A DNA stretch of 64,000 nucleotides from Quadrisphaera setariae (GTDB taxonomy: Bacteria; Actinomycetota; Actinomycetes; Actinomycetales; Quadrisphaeraceae). The translations under genes were made by a program, and so were the position numbers. This document shows, piece after piece, positions 30,738 to 39,230 of the stretch. Position 1 is the first letter of the stretch. Every line of letters starts with the position of its first letter. The stretch covers positions 62,001 through 126,000 of the forward strand of contig NZ_VKAC01000008.1 of NCBI RefSeq assembly GCF_008041935.1, in the 5' to 3' direction. The notes under the pieces are model-generated. The model was not told the DNA's origin. It saw nothing but the letters and a program-made list of their open reading frames with translations, and did no database searches.

Positions 30738-33623
30738 TCAAGCGGCCGGTAGGTCGTCGAACAGGTACGGCTCTTCTCCGCCCTGGTCGATGTCGTCGTC
30801 GTGCTCGGGTGCGGGTTCGGGTGGGGCGTCGGTGAGGACGGCACGAGCCCAGTCCGTGGACCACACCACCGCGTCCTCGTCCTGTCCGCTCTCGCCGGTC
30901 CCGGTAGCTGGTCGTGTGCCGGCCGGACGTCCATCCGGTGGCCACCCCACCCAGGCGGGCAGGACGTCAGCCAGCAGCCGGTGCACCCACCCCGGCAACC
31001 CACCCACGTCGGTGCCCCCTGTTCCGCCGGCGCCGACGACTTCCTCCGCTGCGCAGGAGTCGCACGTCATGCCCGCTCCTCCTGAGGCGCTGTCCTCCCC
31101 AGGGCCTGCGAGGGTGTCCTCAGGGTCCAGCAGCACCTGCGGGCTGACGCGGTAGGTGTGCCCGGTCGGTGCGGTCCACACCACCCCGTCCCCTGGCGCC
31201 GGCACAGGGTCACCTGGTCCGGGCGGACCGGTGCGCTCTACCGCCACGCTCCAGCCGTGGCCGGGGCGGGCGTGCTCCCCGGCCTGCTTGAGCAGGTGCT
31301 CGCTCTGGGCCAGCAGCTGCAGGTTCGTCACCTCCGTCGGCCCACCTGAAGGGTCACCGGCGGCGTAGGGCTGGACGTGGTCGAGCTGCCCACCCCCAGC
31401 ACCACCCCCACCGCTGCCGCCACCAGCAGGGCCGTGGTCGGCCCCCACCGCACGGGTCGAGGACGGCAACGTCGAGGACCACCACCGCAGCCCCACCAAC
31501 CGCGCCAAGGCCGTGCTCGGTCGCCACGCCCCCTCTTCGATCCCGACCGCCGCACCACAGGCGGGATCGGCCAGCACCCGACGCCACAAGCCGTCCGCGG
31601 CGATCCGCAGTGCCGCCACCGCACCGATCGGCCCGTACCCGGCCAGCTGCGCCCCGATGGTGGACACCCCCGCCAGCACCGTCCACGGCAGCACCAGGTG
31701 CACCACCGGCTTGGACGCCGCCGTCCGCGCGATCGGGTACCACGTCCCCGACACCCCGGAGGTCTCAGAGATCTCCAACGCCGCGGTCGCCCACTCCTTC
31801 ACCGCAGCGATCCGGTGAGCATCCAGGCTGCCCACCGCACCCCGGTCGAACGGGCGCCCCTGCTCCCTGGCAGCGGCGCGCTCGGCAGCGCGGGCCTGCT
31901 GCTGGCGGCGGCGGGCACGGGCGTCCATCGCCGCGGTGATCACGGCGATGTCCTCCGCCGGTCCCCGCAGCTGCAACGCCGCCTGCCCGTCAGCTTCTGA
32001 CCACCGCGCGGTGGAGCACCCCGCACGGGCCTTCGCCGCACGACGCTGAGCAGCGTCAGCATCAGCGCGGTGCACGGCGGTGTTCAGGCGCTTGGTCCAC
32101 GCCCGCCGGTTCGGGCCCAGCCCCGCCCCGGCCGTGGGCCGCGATGTCGCACCCGCCGGACCAGACGGCGCAGCACTGCTGGAGCCGTCGCCGGAGCCGG
32201 TGCCGGTGCCGGTGCCAGTGCCGGTGGTGGTGTCAGAGCTGGGGTCAGAGCTGGGCGCCAGGTCCTGCCCGGCGCCACCAACAGACCAGCTGGAGGTGCC
32301 GGTGGCACGCTCCAGCAGCTCCCGACGCACCGCGGCAGCGACCTGCTCGGCGTGCGCGGCAGCAGCTGCTTCGGCGCGGGCGTCCACCTCGGCCTGGTCA
32401 GCGGCGGCCCGCGCCCGCAGCTGCTCCCGACTCAGCGGCGGCTGCCCGGACTCGGCTCGGGCAGCGTCCTGCGCTGCGCGCTCCTCCGCCAGCGCCCGCT
32501 CGCGGGTGGTGCTCTCGCGTTCCAGGGCGGAGAGGTAGGCGGTGGTGCGCACCGCGGACAGCTGCTCCAACATCCACGACCCCGCTGCCGCGGGCAGGGC
32601 TCCGGCGGCCATCGCCGCGGCCACGTCCCGCTGGGCTCCCACCGCGGCCAGGCCGCGCTCGACGAGGGCGTCGGCGGCGACCGAGCCGATGCCCAAGCGC
32701 GCGCACAGCTCCGAGGGCGCGGTGGAACGGGGGCGGATCGCCCAGGGGCGGCCCTTGCCGTCGCGGGCGGTGGCCGCGCGGGCATCCGCGACGTCGGCGT
32801 CGGCTTCGGCAGCACGGCGGGAGGCGAAGACCCCGGCGATCTGGTCTCGGCGGGCTGCCAGCGCGGCGATCTGGCGTTCGCACGCCGCGACCGCCTCGAC
32901 CAGCTCCGCATCCGAGGTGGCACCCCAGGCCGGGACACCAGCAGGCTGGACGGCGTCGTCGGACGGGTCGGCGTCGTCGCGCAGGCTGCGGTCGTCGGAC
33001 TCCCCGGGGTGGACGCTGGGCTGGTCTGGTTTCGCGGCTGATGCGGACTGGTCCGATGCGTCATCGAGGTCGAGCGGTGCGGCGGCCCCGGACGCGTGCT
33101 CGGCGTCCGGCCCGGCCGCGGGGTCACCTCCGTCATGAGCGGGGTCGCCCGGCGTGGAGGGGTCCGGCGCTGCTCCTGCCACCGCGGCGTCCGTGGAGCG
33201 GCAGGCAGCGTCCAGGTCTGCGGCGAGGTCACCCCACAGCTCCTCCACCGCCGCCACCAGCTCCGCACCCGGGGTCAGTGCCGCCCACTCCAGCGCCACC
33301 GCATCGCGCACCCCCAGCAGGCAGGCCTCGGGCAGCAGCGCCCGGGGAGACGCCTCCGGCTCTGCCTCGACGCCCACCGGCTCCTGAGGCGTCGGCCGCA
33401 GAGCACCTGGGGTGCAGCCCTCCTGGTCGCAGTCGCCGGTGCCCTCGTCGTCGTCATCATCGACGACGGCAAACGACGCCTCCGCAGAGGCAGCACTACC
33501 GGCAGCGGGCCCGTCACCCAGGGCCAGCAGCTGCACCGAGGACTCGAGCTCGTACCCCTCCGGGTGCGCCGCCGCACGCCACCACAGGCGCGCCGCGAGG
33601 CGCTCCTCCAGCAGCGATTCCAT
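30738..33623 (-). CDS. large DUF222-like HNH endonuclease-signature protein
   Basis: 961 residues, about twice the usual length of actinobacterial DUF222-HNH proteins. Acidic low-complexity stretches (about 60-230 and 440-490) interrupt a helical DUF222-like region containing RGKRRAWTKRLNTAVHRADADAAQRR-type sequence. The C-terminal HNH part (about 760-860) reads GQLDHVQPYAAG, then EVTNLQLLAQSEHLLKQ, then VVWTAPTGHTYRV. H-N-H residues can be placed, but the CxxHH pair of normal members is LAQSEH. Such proteins are abundant in actinobacteria, often associated with the mobile gene pool, with no proven role. A Gly/Thr repeat comes from GTGCCG-type DNA repeats near 32200. Confidence 0.75.
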   Translation of the reverse strand: MESLLEERLAARLWWRAAAHPEGYELESSVQLLALGDGPAAGSAASAEASFAVVDDDDDEGTGDCDQEGCTPGALRPTPQEPVGVEAEPEASPRALLPEACLLGVRDAVALEWAALTPGAELVAAVEELWGDLAADLDAACRSTDAAVAGAAPDPSTPGDPAHDGGDPAAGPDAEHASGAAAPLDLDDASDQSASAAKPDQPSVHPGESDDRSLRDDADPSDDAVQPAGVPAWGATSDAELVEAVAACERQIAALAARRDQIAGVFASRRAAEADADVADARAATARDGKGRPWAIRPRSTAPSELCARLGIGSVAADALVERGLAAVGAQRDVAAAMAAGALPAAAGSWMLEQLSAVRTTAYLSALERESTTRERALAEERAAQDAARAESGQPPLSREQLRARAAADQAEVDARAEAAAAAHAEQVAAAVRRELLERATGTSSWSVGGAGQDLAPSSDPSSDTTTGTGTGTGTGSGDGSSSAAPSGPAGATSRPTAGAGLGPNRRAWTKRLNTAVHRADADAAQRRAAKARAGCSTARWSEADGQAALQLRGPAEDIAVITAAMDARARRRQQQARAAERAAAREQGRPFDRGAVGSLDAHRIAAVKEWATAALEISETSGVSGTWYPIARTAASKPVVHLVLPWTVLAGVSTIGAQLAGYGPIGAVAALRIAADGLWRRVLADPACGAAVGIEEGAWRPSTALARLVGLRWWSSTLPSSTRAVGADHGPAGGGSGGGGAGGGQLDHVQPYAAGDPSGGPTEVTNLQLLAQSEHLLKQAGEHARPGHGWSVAVERTGPPGPGDPVPAPGDGVVWTAPTGHTYRVSPQVLLDPEDTLAGPGEDSASGGAGMTCDSCAAEEVVGAGGTGGTDVGGLPGWVHRLLADVLPAWVGWPPDGRPAGTRPATGTGESGQDEDAVVWSTDWARAVLTDAPPEPAPEHDDDIDQGGEEPYLFDDLPAA

Positions 33624-33730
33624 GCCCGCACCTGATCACGCACCACCGACAACCCGCACTGACCTGCACCGGCCTCCGCGCACGGGACCTCCGGATGCGT
33701 TCACCGCACCTCCACCCCGAGGCTGGTCGC

Positions 33731-35242
33731 GTGAAGCCCGTCACCAACGAGGCCATGCTCATCACCTACGCGGACAGCCTCGGCGGTGGCCTGCGCCACC
33801 TCGAGCAGCTCCTCGACGGCGAGCTGGCCGGCGCGTTCGGCGGGGTGCACGTGCTGCCGTTCTACCCGTCCTCGGGTGACCGGGGCTTCGCCGTCGTCCA
33901 CTACGACACCGTCGACCCGCGCCTCGGCACCTGGGACGACGTCGCACGCCTCGCCGAGAAGTACACCGTCATGGCCGACTTCATGATCAACCACGTGTCG
34001 ATCCGGTCGGCGGAGTTCCAGGACTACCTCGCCCACGGCGACGCCTCCCCGCACCGCGACATGTTCATCCGCTGGGACGAGTTCTGGCCCGGCGGCTCCC
34101 CCACCGCCGAGGACCTCGAGACGCTCTACAGCCGCCGCGAGGGCGGCCCGGTCCGCACCTTCACCCTCGCCGACGGCACGGACGTCCAGCTGTGGAGCAC
34201 GTTCTTCGCCGAGCAGGTCGACGTCGACCCCTTCGCCGACGCCACCCGGGCCTACTACCGGCGCACCCTCGGCCGCCTCGCCCAGCTGGTCCCGATCATC
34301 AGGTTCGACGCCCTCGCCTACGCCTCCAAGCGTCCCGGCACCAGCTGCTTCTTCGTGGAGCCGGAGGTGTGGCAGGTCCTCGAGATCGGCCGCGAGCCCC
34401 TCCGCGAGGCCGGCACGCAGGTGCTCCCGGAGGTCCACGAGCGCTACGAGCTGCAGCTGGCCATGGCCGAGCGCGGCCTGTGGGTCTACGACTTCGCCCT
34501 GCCGATGCTCACCCTCCACGCCCTCATGACCGGCCGCACCGACCGCCTCGCGCACTGGCTCGGCATCTGTCCGCGCACGCAGTTCACCACCCTCGACACC
34601 CACGACGGCATCGGTGTGGTGGACGTCGCCGGGCTCCTGTCCGACGACGAGGTCGACCTCGTCAGCGAGCGCGTCACCGCGGTCATCGCCGACAGCCGCC
34701 ACCTCGTCACGGGCCGCGAGCCCGTCATCCGCCGCGGCAGCGGACAGCCCCGCCGCTACCAGCTCATGTGCAGCTTCCACGCGGCGCTGGGCAGCGACGA
34801 CGACGCCCACCTGCTCGCCCGCGTGCTCCAGCTGTTCGTGCCGGGCATCCCGCAGGTCTACTACGTGGGGGCGCTGTTCGGCGGCAACGACCTCGAGGCC
34901 CTCGCCGCCGTCGGCGACCCGCGCGCCATCAACCGCCACGACTACACGGCCGACGAGGTCCGCGAGCGCGTCGCCCACCCGCACGTGGCGCTGTTCCTCG
35001 ACGTGCTGAGGTGGCGCAACACCTGCACCGCGTTCGACGGCGACCTCACCGTCACCGAGTCGTCCGACGACGGCGCACCCGGCGGACTGCTGCTGCGCTG
35101 GACGAACGGCGACCAGACCGCTGAACTGCGCACTGACCTGGCCGCGCGGACCTGGACGATCACCGCGACCACACCAGACCACGACGACGACGAAGCCCCC
35201 GCCGCGCTGTTCGGCAGCCTGCGCCCGACCGCGGAGGGATGA
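33731..35242 (+). CDS. GH13 sucrose phosphorylase-family enzyme
   Basis: 503 residues, matching GH13 subfamily 18. Hallmarks are MLITYADSLGG at the start, HVLPFYPSSGDRGFAVVHYD, nucleophile D193 in IIRFDALAYASK, acid/base E234 in VLPEVHERY, and transition-state D292 in LDTHDGIGVVDV. These enzymes split sucrose or related glucosides with phosphate to glucose 1-phosphate, saving ATP. Acceptor loops (FFVEPEVW, QPRRYQLMCSFHAAL) differ from the bifidobacterial enzyme, so sucrose 6-phosphate, glucosylglycerol or glucosylglycerate are alternatives. It is cytoplasmic. No sugar transporter or regulator lies beside it. The GTG start is chosen because the family begins about 8 residues before MLITY. Confidence 0.9.
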   Translation: MKPVTNEAMLITYADSLGGGLRHLEQLLDGELAGAFGGVHVLPFYPSSGDRGFAVVHYDTVDPRLGTWDDVARLAEKYTVMADFMINHVSIRSAEFQDYLAHGDASPHRDMFIRWDEFWPGGSPTAEDLETLYSRREGGPVRTFTLADGTDVQLWSTFFAEQVDVDPFADATRAYYRRTLGRLAQLVPIIRFDALAYASKRPGTSCFFVEPEVWQVLEIGREPLREAGTQVLPEVHERYELQLAMAERGLWVYDFALPMLTLHALMTGRTDRLAHWLGICPRTQFTTLDTHDGIGVVDVAGLLSDDEVDLVSERVTAVIADSRHLVTGREPVIRRGSGQPRRYQLMCSFHAALGSDDDAHLLARVLQLFVPGIPQVYYVGALFGGNDLEALAAVGDPRAINRHDYTADEVRERVAHPHVALFLDVLRWRNTCTAFDGDLTVTESSDDGAPGGLLLRWTNGDQTAELRTDLAARTWTITATTPDHDDDEAPAALFGSLRPTAEG

Positions 35243-35358
35243 GGGGCAGGGGGCTGAGGCGAGGCGACCGATCTTCACCCCCGGGCATGAAGACCAACTG
35301 TCGGGGTCCGGCTGCGCGCTGATGCTCGACACCGCGACGGCGGTGCAGCGTTCGTCCT

Positions 35359-36051
35359 GTGAGCGACCCCGCCGTGATGAGCCCGCCCCGCACCTCTGCC
35401 GCTGGGGCTGACCGCAGGGGCCTCCGCGTGGCACCGGCCCTCGCTGTAGCGGTGGCGGTCGGGCTGGCATGGGGTGCGGCCACGTCCGGCCTGCAGACGG
35501 TGCTGCCGTGGCCCTTCGCGGGACTGGCCAACGCGGTGGGGCCGTGGGTGGCGCCCGCGTTCGTCGTCGGGGCGCTCAGCCGGCGGCCGTGGAGCGCGGT
35601 GCTGGCCGGGGTGCTCGTGTGCCTCGGCGAGGTCGCCGGGTACTACGTCACGTCGGCGCTGCGGGGCTTCGGCGTCAACCCCGCATGGGTGCTGCTGTGG
35701 TCGGCGACCGCCGTGGTCGGGGGTCCGGTCCTCGCCGTCGCCGGGTGGTGGTGGCGACGCGCCGCGTCCCTGCGCCTCGCCGCGCTGGGGGCTGCGCTGC
35801 TGGGCGGTGTGTTCCTCGCGGAGGGGGCCGTCTCCTACGCGTACTACCTGGGCTACGTCGGTGACGCCGTCGTCTTCTGCGTGCTCGGCGCCCTGCTGGT
35901 GGCGGTGCTGGGCGCCACCGCGGCGGCCGCACGCGGCCCTCGAGCCTGGAGTCATCGAGCACGGGGCGTCGGTGCGGCCGCGGCGTGGCTGCTGCTGGTG
36001 CTCCCCCTCGGCGCAGCCGGTGAGGTCGCGCTCCACAGCCTGCTCGGCTGA
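35359..36051 (+). CDS. DUF6518-like multi-pass membrane protein
   Basis: 230 residues with about six hydrophobic segments (for example LAVAVAVGLAWGAATSGLQ, WVAPAFVVGALS, AVLAGVLVCLGEVAGYYVTSAL, VLLWSATAVVGGPVLAVAGWWW). The GAATS...WVAPAF...GEVAGYY pattern fits the DUF6518 family of actinobacteria. Function unknown. It stands alone downstream of the phosphorylase and converges on the NERD-like gene. Confidence 0.65.
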   Translation: MSDPAVMSPPRTSAAGADRRGLRVAPALAVAVAVGLAWGAATSGLQTVLPWPFAGLANAVGPWVAPAFVVGALSRRPWSAVLAGVLVCLGEVAGYYVTSALRGFGVNPAWVLLWSATAVVGGPVLAVAGWWWRRAASLRLAALGAALLGGVFLAEGAVSYAYYLGYVGDAVVFCVLGALLVAVLGATAAAARGPRAWSHRARGVGAAAAWLLLVLPLGAAGEVALHSLLG

Positions 36052-36062
36052 GGTCCCCGGCG

Positions 36063-36809
36063 TCAGCCCAGGGCGTGGACCCACAGGGCGCAGCCGCCGA
36101 CCAGCAGGCCCAGCAGACCGAGACGCGTCAGCAGGTGCTCGACGCGCGACGGAGCAGGACGACGACGGACGCGCCGCTCCTGCACCGATCCCGCCCGCGC
36201 AGCCGTCGCGTGCGTCGAGCGCTGGGACGCAGGGGTACCTGAGGTGCCCGGAGGGGCAGCGGCGGTCCCGAGCACCGCGAGCGACGGCACGGACACCGGC
36301 GCTGTGCGCTGCTCCCACGCCTGCGCGGACAGCACCGACGGCGAGTGCGGACCGGCGAGCAGCTCGCGGAGCTGGGCGGCGACGGCGCGGACGTCGTCGT
36401 CGTCGAACCGGTGGGGAAGGGAGCGCAGGTGCTCCGCGAGGTGGGCGTCGCTGACGACGGCCACCCCCGCCCCTCCAGGGGACACTGCCAGCGGCTGGCC
36501 GACCGCGCACAGCACGGACACGACCGCCGTCCGGTGCCGCGGCGGCAGCAGGGACGCGACGTCGCAGGCCATGCGGGCTGCGTCCTCGCGCTCGTGCGGT
36601 GTGCCGGGCGAGCGCACGGCGTCGACCACCACGACGCCCCCGGGTCCGACGGCCACGTGGTCGAGGGTCGCCCTGGGACGTCCGGGCCGGTGGACGCCGT
36701 GGAGCAGCTCCCACCCGTGGGCACGCAGCTCCTCCAGGGCGGCAGCGACGCGCTGCGCCGCACGGCTCCCGGGAGTCACCACCCCCGGAGCGTCGGCGCA
36801 GCCACCCAT
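36063..36809 (-). CDS. degenerate NERD-domain membrane protein
   Basis: 248 residues from the ATG at 36809. A nuclease-related domain (NERD, PF08378) spans about 15-150: GWELLHGVHRPGRPRATLDHVAVGPGGVVVVDAVRSP. In the related protein at 39227-40129 the same place reads VVVVDTKNW, so the NERD lysine is missing here and nuclease activity is unlikely. A basic linker leads to one membrane helix at the C-terminus (LGLLGLLVGGCALWVHALG). It follows the unknown gene at 36824 by 14 bases and is probably cotranscribed with it. Confidence 0.75.
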   Translation of the reverse strand: MGGCADAPGVVTPGSRAAQRVAAALEELRAHGWELLHGVHRPGRPRATLDHVAVGPGGVVVVDAVRSPGTPHEREDAARMACDVASLLPPRHRTAVVSVLCAVGQPLAVSPGGAGVAVVSDAHLAEHLRSLPHRFDDDDVRAVAAQLRELLAGPHSPSVLSAQAWEQRTAPVSVPSLAVLGTAAAPPGTSGTPASQRSTHATAARAGSVQERRVRRRPAPSRVEHLLTRLGLLGLLVGGCALWVHALG

Positions 36810-36823
36810 GATCGACAGTCGGG

Positions 36824-37426
36824 TCACCCGATCGCCAGGCGCTGCGCCGTCGCGACGTCGAAGGACCAGTCGGCAGGGAGGTCCCAGTCGAGGTCCCACT
36901 CCTCCCACTCCTCGTCGGTGAGGTCGAGCTGCAGCTCCCGCTCGTCGACCACCTCACCGCGCACGTACCAGGCGACCGCGGCGTACTCGCTCTCGCAGGT
37001 GGTCACCGCGTGCACCACCACTGACGGGTGCGCGGCGCTGAGGGCCCGGAACACCTCGCCGGCGTGGGAGTAGGCGGTGGCGAGCCCGTAGACGATGCGG
37101 TCGTCAGCGACCACCTCCACCGTCGACTCCAGCTCCGGGCGGCTGGTGCCCCACAGCGCGAGGGCGCGGTCGCCGTCCCACGCGCCTTCGTCCATGCCGG
37201 TCGGCACGACCGCCTCCAGCGAGAACGGCCGCTCCACCCACGCCCCCGACGAGAGCCCGCGCCGCTCCCCCAGCCCGCCGAGCCAGGCCAGGAGGCGGTG
37301 GCCGCCACTGCGACCCGCGGGCGCCACCGGCCAGTCGCTCGGCGCCGCGGCGTGGACCTTGACCGCCGCCAGGGCCGGCGGGTCGGTGGACCACACGGTG
37401 ATCGTCGAGACGGCGTGGTCGGGCAC
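36824..37426 (-). CDS. hypothetical protein, weak Api92-like pattern
   Basis: 200 residues. It starts ITVWSTDPPALAAVKVHAAA, has LALWGTSRPELESTVEV and ATAYSHAGEVFRALSAAHPSVVVHAVTTCESEYAAVAWYVRG, and ends with an acidic, Trp-rich tail (LTDEEWEEWDLDWDLPADW). The WGTS...AYS.......FRALSAAHP...E order resembles the ferredoxin-like domain of Api92/YubB-type phage and plasmid proteins, but the match is weak. It is the first gene of a minus-strand pair with the degenerate NERD gene. Confidence 0.55.
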   Translation of the reverse strand: MPDHAVSTITVWSTDPPALAAVKVHAAAPSDWPVAPAGRSGGHRLLAWLGGLGERRGLSSGAWVERPFSLEAVVPTGMDEGAWDGDRALALWGTSRPELESTVEVVADDRIVYGLATAYSHAGEVFRALSAAHPSVVVHAVTTCESEYAAVAWYVRGEVVDERELQLDLTDEEWEEWDLDWDLPADWSFDVATAQRLAIG

Positions 37427-37479
37427 GGGCTGAACCTCTCAGCGACCACCGACAGCGCCCTCGCCGCGCCGCGTCCCCG

Positions 37480-37698
37480 TCAGCGCGACGGTTTGGCCTC
37501 GCTCGACCACTGCGCCCCGCACGCCCGGCACGCGGTGTCGACCCACGGCCTCGGCGGTGGCGGGTGCGGCAGGGAGCAGCCGCCCCACACGGCGTCACCG
37601 CTGTCGATCTCCGCCCGCGCGGCGGGGTTCGGGTACCCGAGCACCAGCCGGACGCCTTCGCGCTTCCCGCAGCCGGGGCACAGGAGCGGCATGGCCAT
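37480..37698 (-). CDS. small zinc-ribbon protein
   Basis: 72 residues with two CxxC knuckles (LLCPGCGKREG near the start and ACRACGAQW near the end), a pattern of a structural zinc ribbon. The ATG at 37698 is chosen; a second ATG two codons later is possible. It is divergent from the alpha/beta hydrolase with only 45 bases between starts. Too short for a functional call. Confidence 0.6.
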   Translation of the reverse strand: MAMPLLCPGCGKREGVRLVLGYPNPAARAEIDSGDAVWGGCSLPHPPPPRPWVDTACRACGAQWSSEAKPSR

Positions 37699-37743
37699 CA
37701 CGCCATGGTGCCCCCCGGGCGCGGTCGCTGCCAGGGTGGCCCG

Positions 37744-38646
37744 GTGGCCGCTGCAGACGCGGTGGAGCGCCGGGTGCGGATGCGGGACGGGGTGGATCTG
37801 TGGACGTCGTCGTCCTGGGTGACCGATGAGGACGACGACGGCGAGGGGCGCCCGGCGCTCGTGCTCGTGCACGGGGGTCCGGGCCTGTGGGACCACCTCG
37901 AACCGGTGGCAGCGTCCGTCGCTGACCTGGTCTCCACCCACCGGTACGACCAGCGCGGCTGCGGGCGCTCCGACCCCAGCGACGTGCAGACGATCGCGCG
38001 GGCGGTCGCCGACCTGGAGGAGCTGCGGGATGCCTTCGGCCACGAGCGGTGGACGGTGTTCGGGCACTCGTTCGGCGCGGCGATCGCGACGCGCTACGCC
38101 GCGGCCCATCCGTCAAGGGTGAGCGCCGTGGTGTGGTGCGCCGGCACCGGCCCGGACTGGCCGTCGCAGCGCGCGGAGGCGAAGGCGCGGATGGCCGACC
38201 GGCTCACAGCGGCTGAGTGGGGCGAGCACCGGCGGCTCGGCGAGCTGGGACAGCGCGGGCGGACGTGGGAGCAGGAGGTGCGCTGGCGCACGCTGCAGTG
38301 GCTGCCCGACCACCCCGCTCCGGCGACCGCCGCGACGGTCGCGGCGGTGGAGGCCTTCGCCACCACTCCCCTGCCGGTCAACGAGCACGCGAACCACTCG
38401 ATGGCGGTCGAGGAGTTCGGCCGCGACCCGGCCGAGGCGCTGGACGAGCTGGCGGGCATCGACGTGCCGGTACTCATCATCCGAGGCGCAGAGGACCCGC
38501 GTCCGGCGATCGGAACGCTCACGGTGGCGGAAGCACTGCCGCACGCGGAGCTGGTGGTCATCGACGGCGCGGGCCACCTGCCGTGGGAGGACCGGCCGGC
38601 GGAGTACGCGTCAGCGCTGAGGAGATTCGTCCAGGCTCACGCCTGA
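37744..38646 (+). CDS. alpha/beta-fold hydrolase, proline iminopeptidase-like
   Basis: 300 residues with the S33-type layout: oxyanion loop HGGPG (43-47), RYDQRGCGRSD, nucleophile S109 in GHSFGA, a cap domain with many Trp and Arg (about 145-215), acid near LIIRGAEDPR and histidine in GAGHLPWEDRP. Relatives cleave N-terminal proline or hydrolyse small esters and amides. The GTG at 37744 gives a complete first strand; ATG at 37780 would trim 12 residues. Its end overlaps the convergent nuclease-like gene by 10 bases. Confidence 0.85.
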   Translation: MAAADAVERRVRMRDGVDLWTSSSWVTDEDDDGEGRPALVLVHGGPGLWDHLEPVAASVADLVSTHRYDQRGCGRSDPSDVQTIARAVADLEELRDAFGHERWTVFGHSFGAAIATRYAAAHPSRVSAVVWCAGTGPDWPSQRAEAKARMADRLTAAEWGEHRRLGELGQRGRTWEQEVRWRTLQWLPDHPAPATAATVAAVEAFATTPLPVNEHANHSMAVEEFGRDPAEALDELAGIDVPVLIIRGAEDPRPAIGTLTVAEALPHAELVVIDGAGHLPWEDRPAEYASALRRFVQAHA

Positions 38647-39230
38647 AGGCAGGCAGCCACGGCCTCGGCGAGGTCGCGGTGGTGCGCGGACTCGCCGGCG
38701 AGACGCAGCCCCGTCGGCCAGGCGAGCGATGCGCAGCCCTGCGCCTCGACCACGGCTCTGCTGAGGGCGGCGAACTGCCACTGGTCGAGGTCGAGCGCGT
38801 CGTAGGCGCGGGGGTCGGTCTCGGTGTGCAGGCAGAAGACGTAGACCTGCGCGTGGTGGGTCGCCACGTCCGTGTGGCCGACGCCATCGGTCCACGTGCG
38901 GCTGCGCAGCCCTCCGAAGCGAGGCACCGCGGCCCGGCGCTGCGGCCACGCCTGCAGGCGCGCGGCGCTCTTCACCTCGATGGTCGTGCCGTCAGCGGCG
39001 GTGACGTCGTGCTTGGCCCACTCCTCGCGCACGCCGTCCCCGCCGACCGCCCGCTGCACGAGGAACTCGGCGAGCAGGCCGCGAGTGGTGTTGCTGCGCA
39101 GGTCGCCCAAGGCGAAGCGCCAGAAGTCCGCGACCGTCGCGTCGAGACCGGTGAAGTGGTCGCTGGCGTGCACCTCCCGAGCCACAGCTGCTGGGATGGC
39201 CGGGACGGCGGGAGGCGCCAGCAGGGTCAC
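38637..39230 (-). CDS. PD-(D/E)xK nuclease-like protein
   Basis: 197 residues. The core reads RGLLAEFLVQRAVGGDGVREEWAKHDVTAADGTTIEVKSAARLQAW, with a helix glutamate, an aspartate and an IEVK lysine in the order E...D...ExK of the restriction-endonuclease fold. Proteins of this type in actinobacteria are usually annotated hypothetical. It starts within the stop of the upstream NERD gene (4-base overlap), so the two are made together and may act together on DNA or RNA. Confidence 0.65.
   Translation of the reverse strand: MTLLAPPAVPAIPAAVAREVHASDHFTGLDATVADFWRFALGDLRSNTTRGLLAEFLVQRAVGGDGVREEWAKHDVTAADGTTIEVKSAARLQAWPQRRAAVPRFGGLRSRTWTDGVGHTDVATHHAQVYVFCLHTETDPRAYDALDLDQWQFAALSRAVVEAQGCASLAWPTGLRLAGESAHHRDLAEAVAACLQA

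Noticed and set aside
32190-32235. GTGCCG-type repeats as a regulatory array
   Set aside because: They encode a Gly/Thr/Ser linker inside the HNH gene; simple slippage explains them.
32144-33730. Extension of the GH13 frame upstream across the HNH gene
   Set aside because: The extension is Arg/Pro-rich and antisense to the HNH gene. The phosphorylase family starts near MLITY, so GTG at 33731 is the sensible start.
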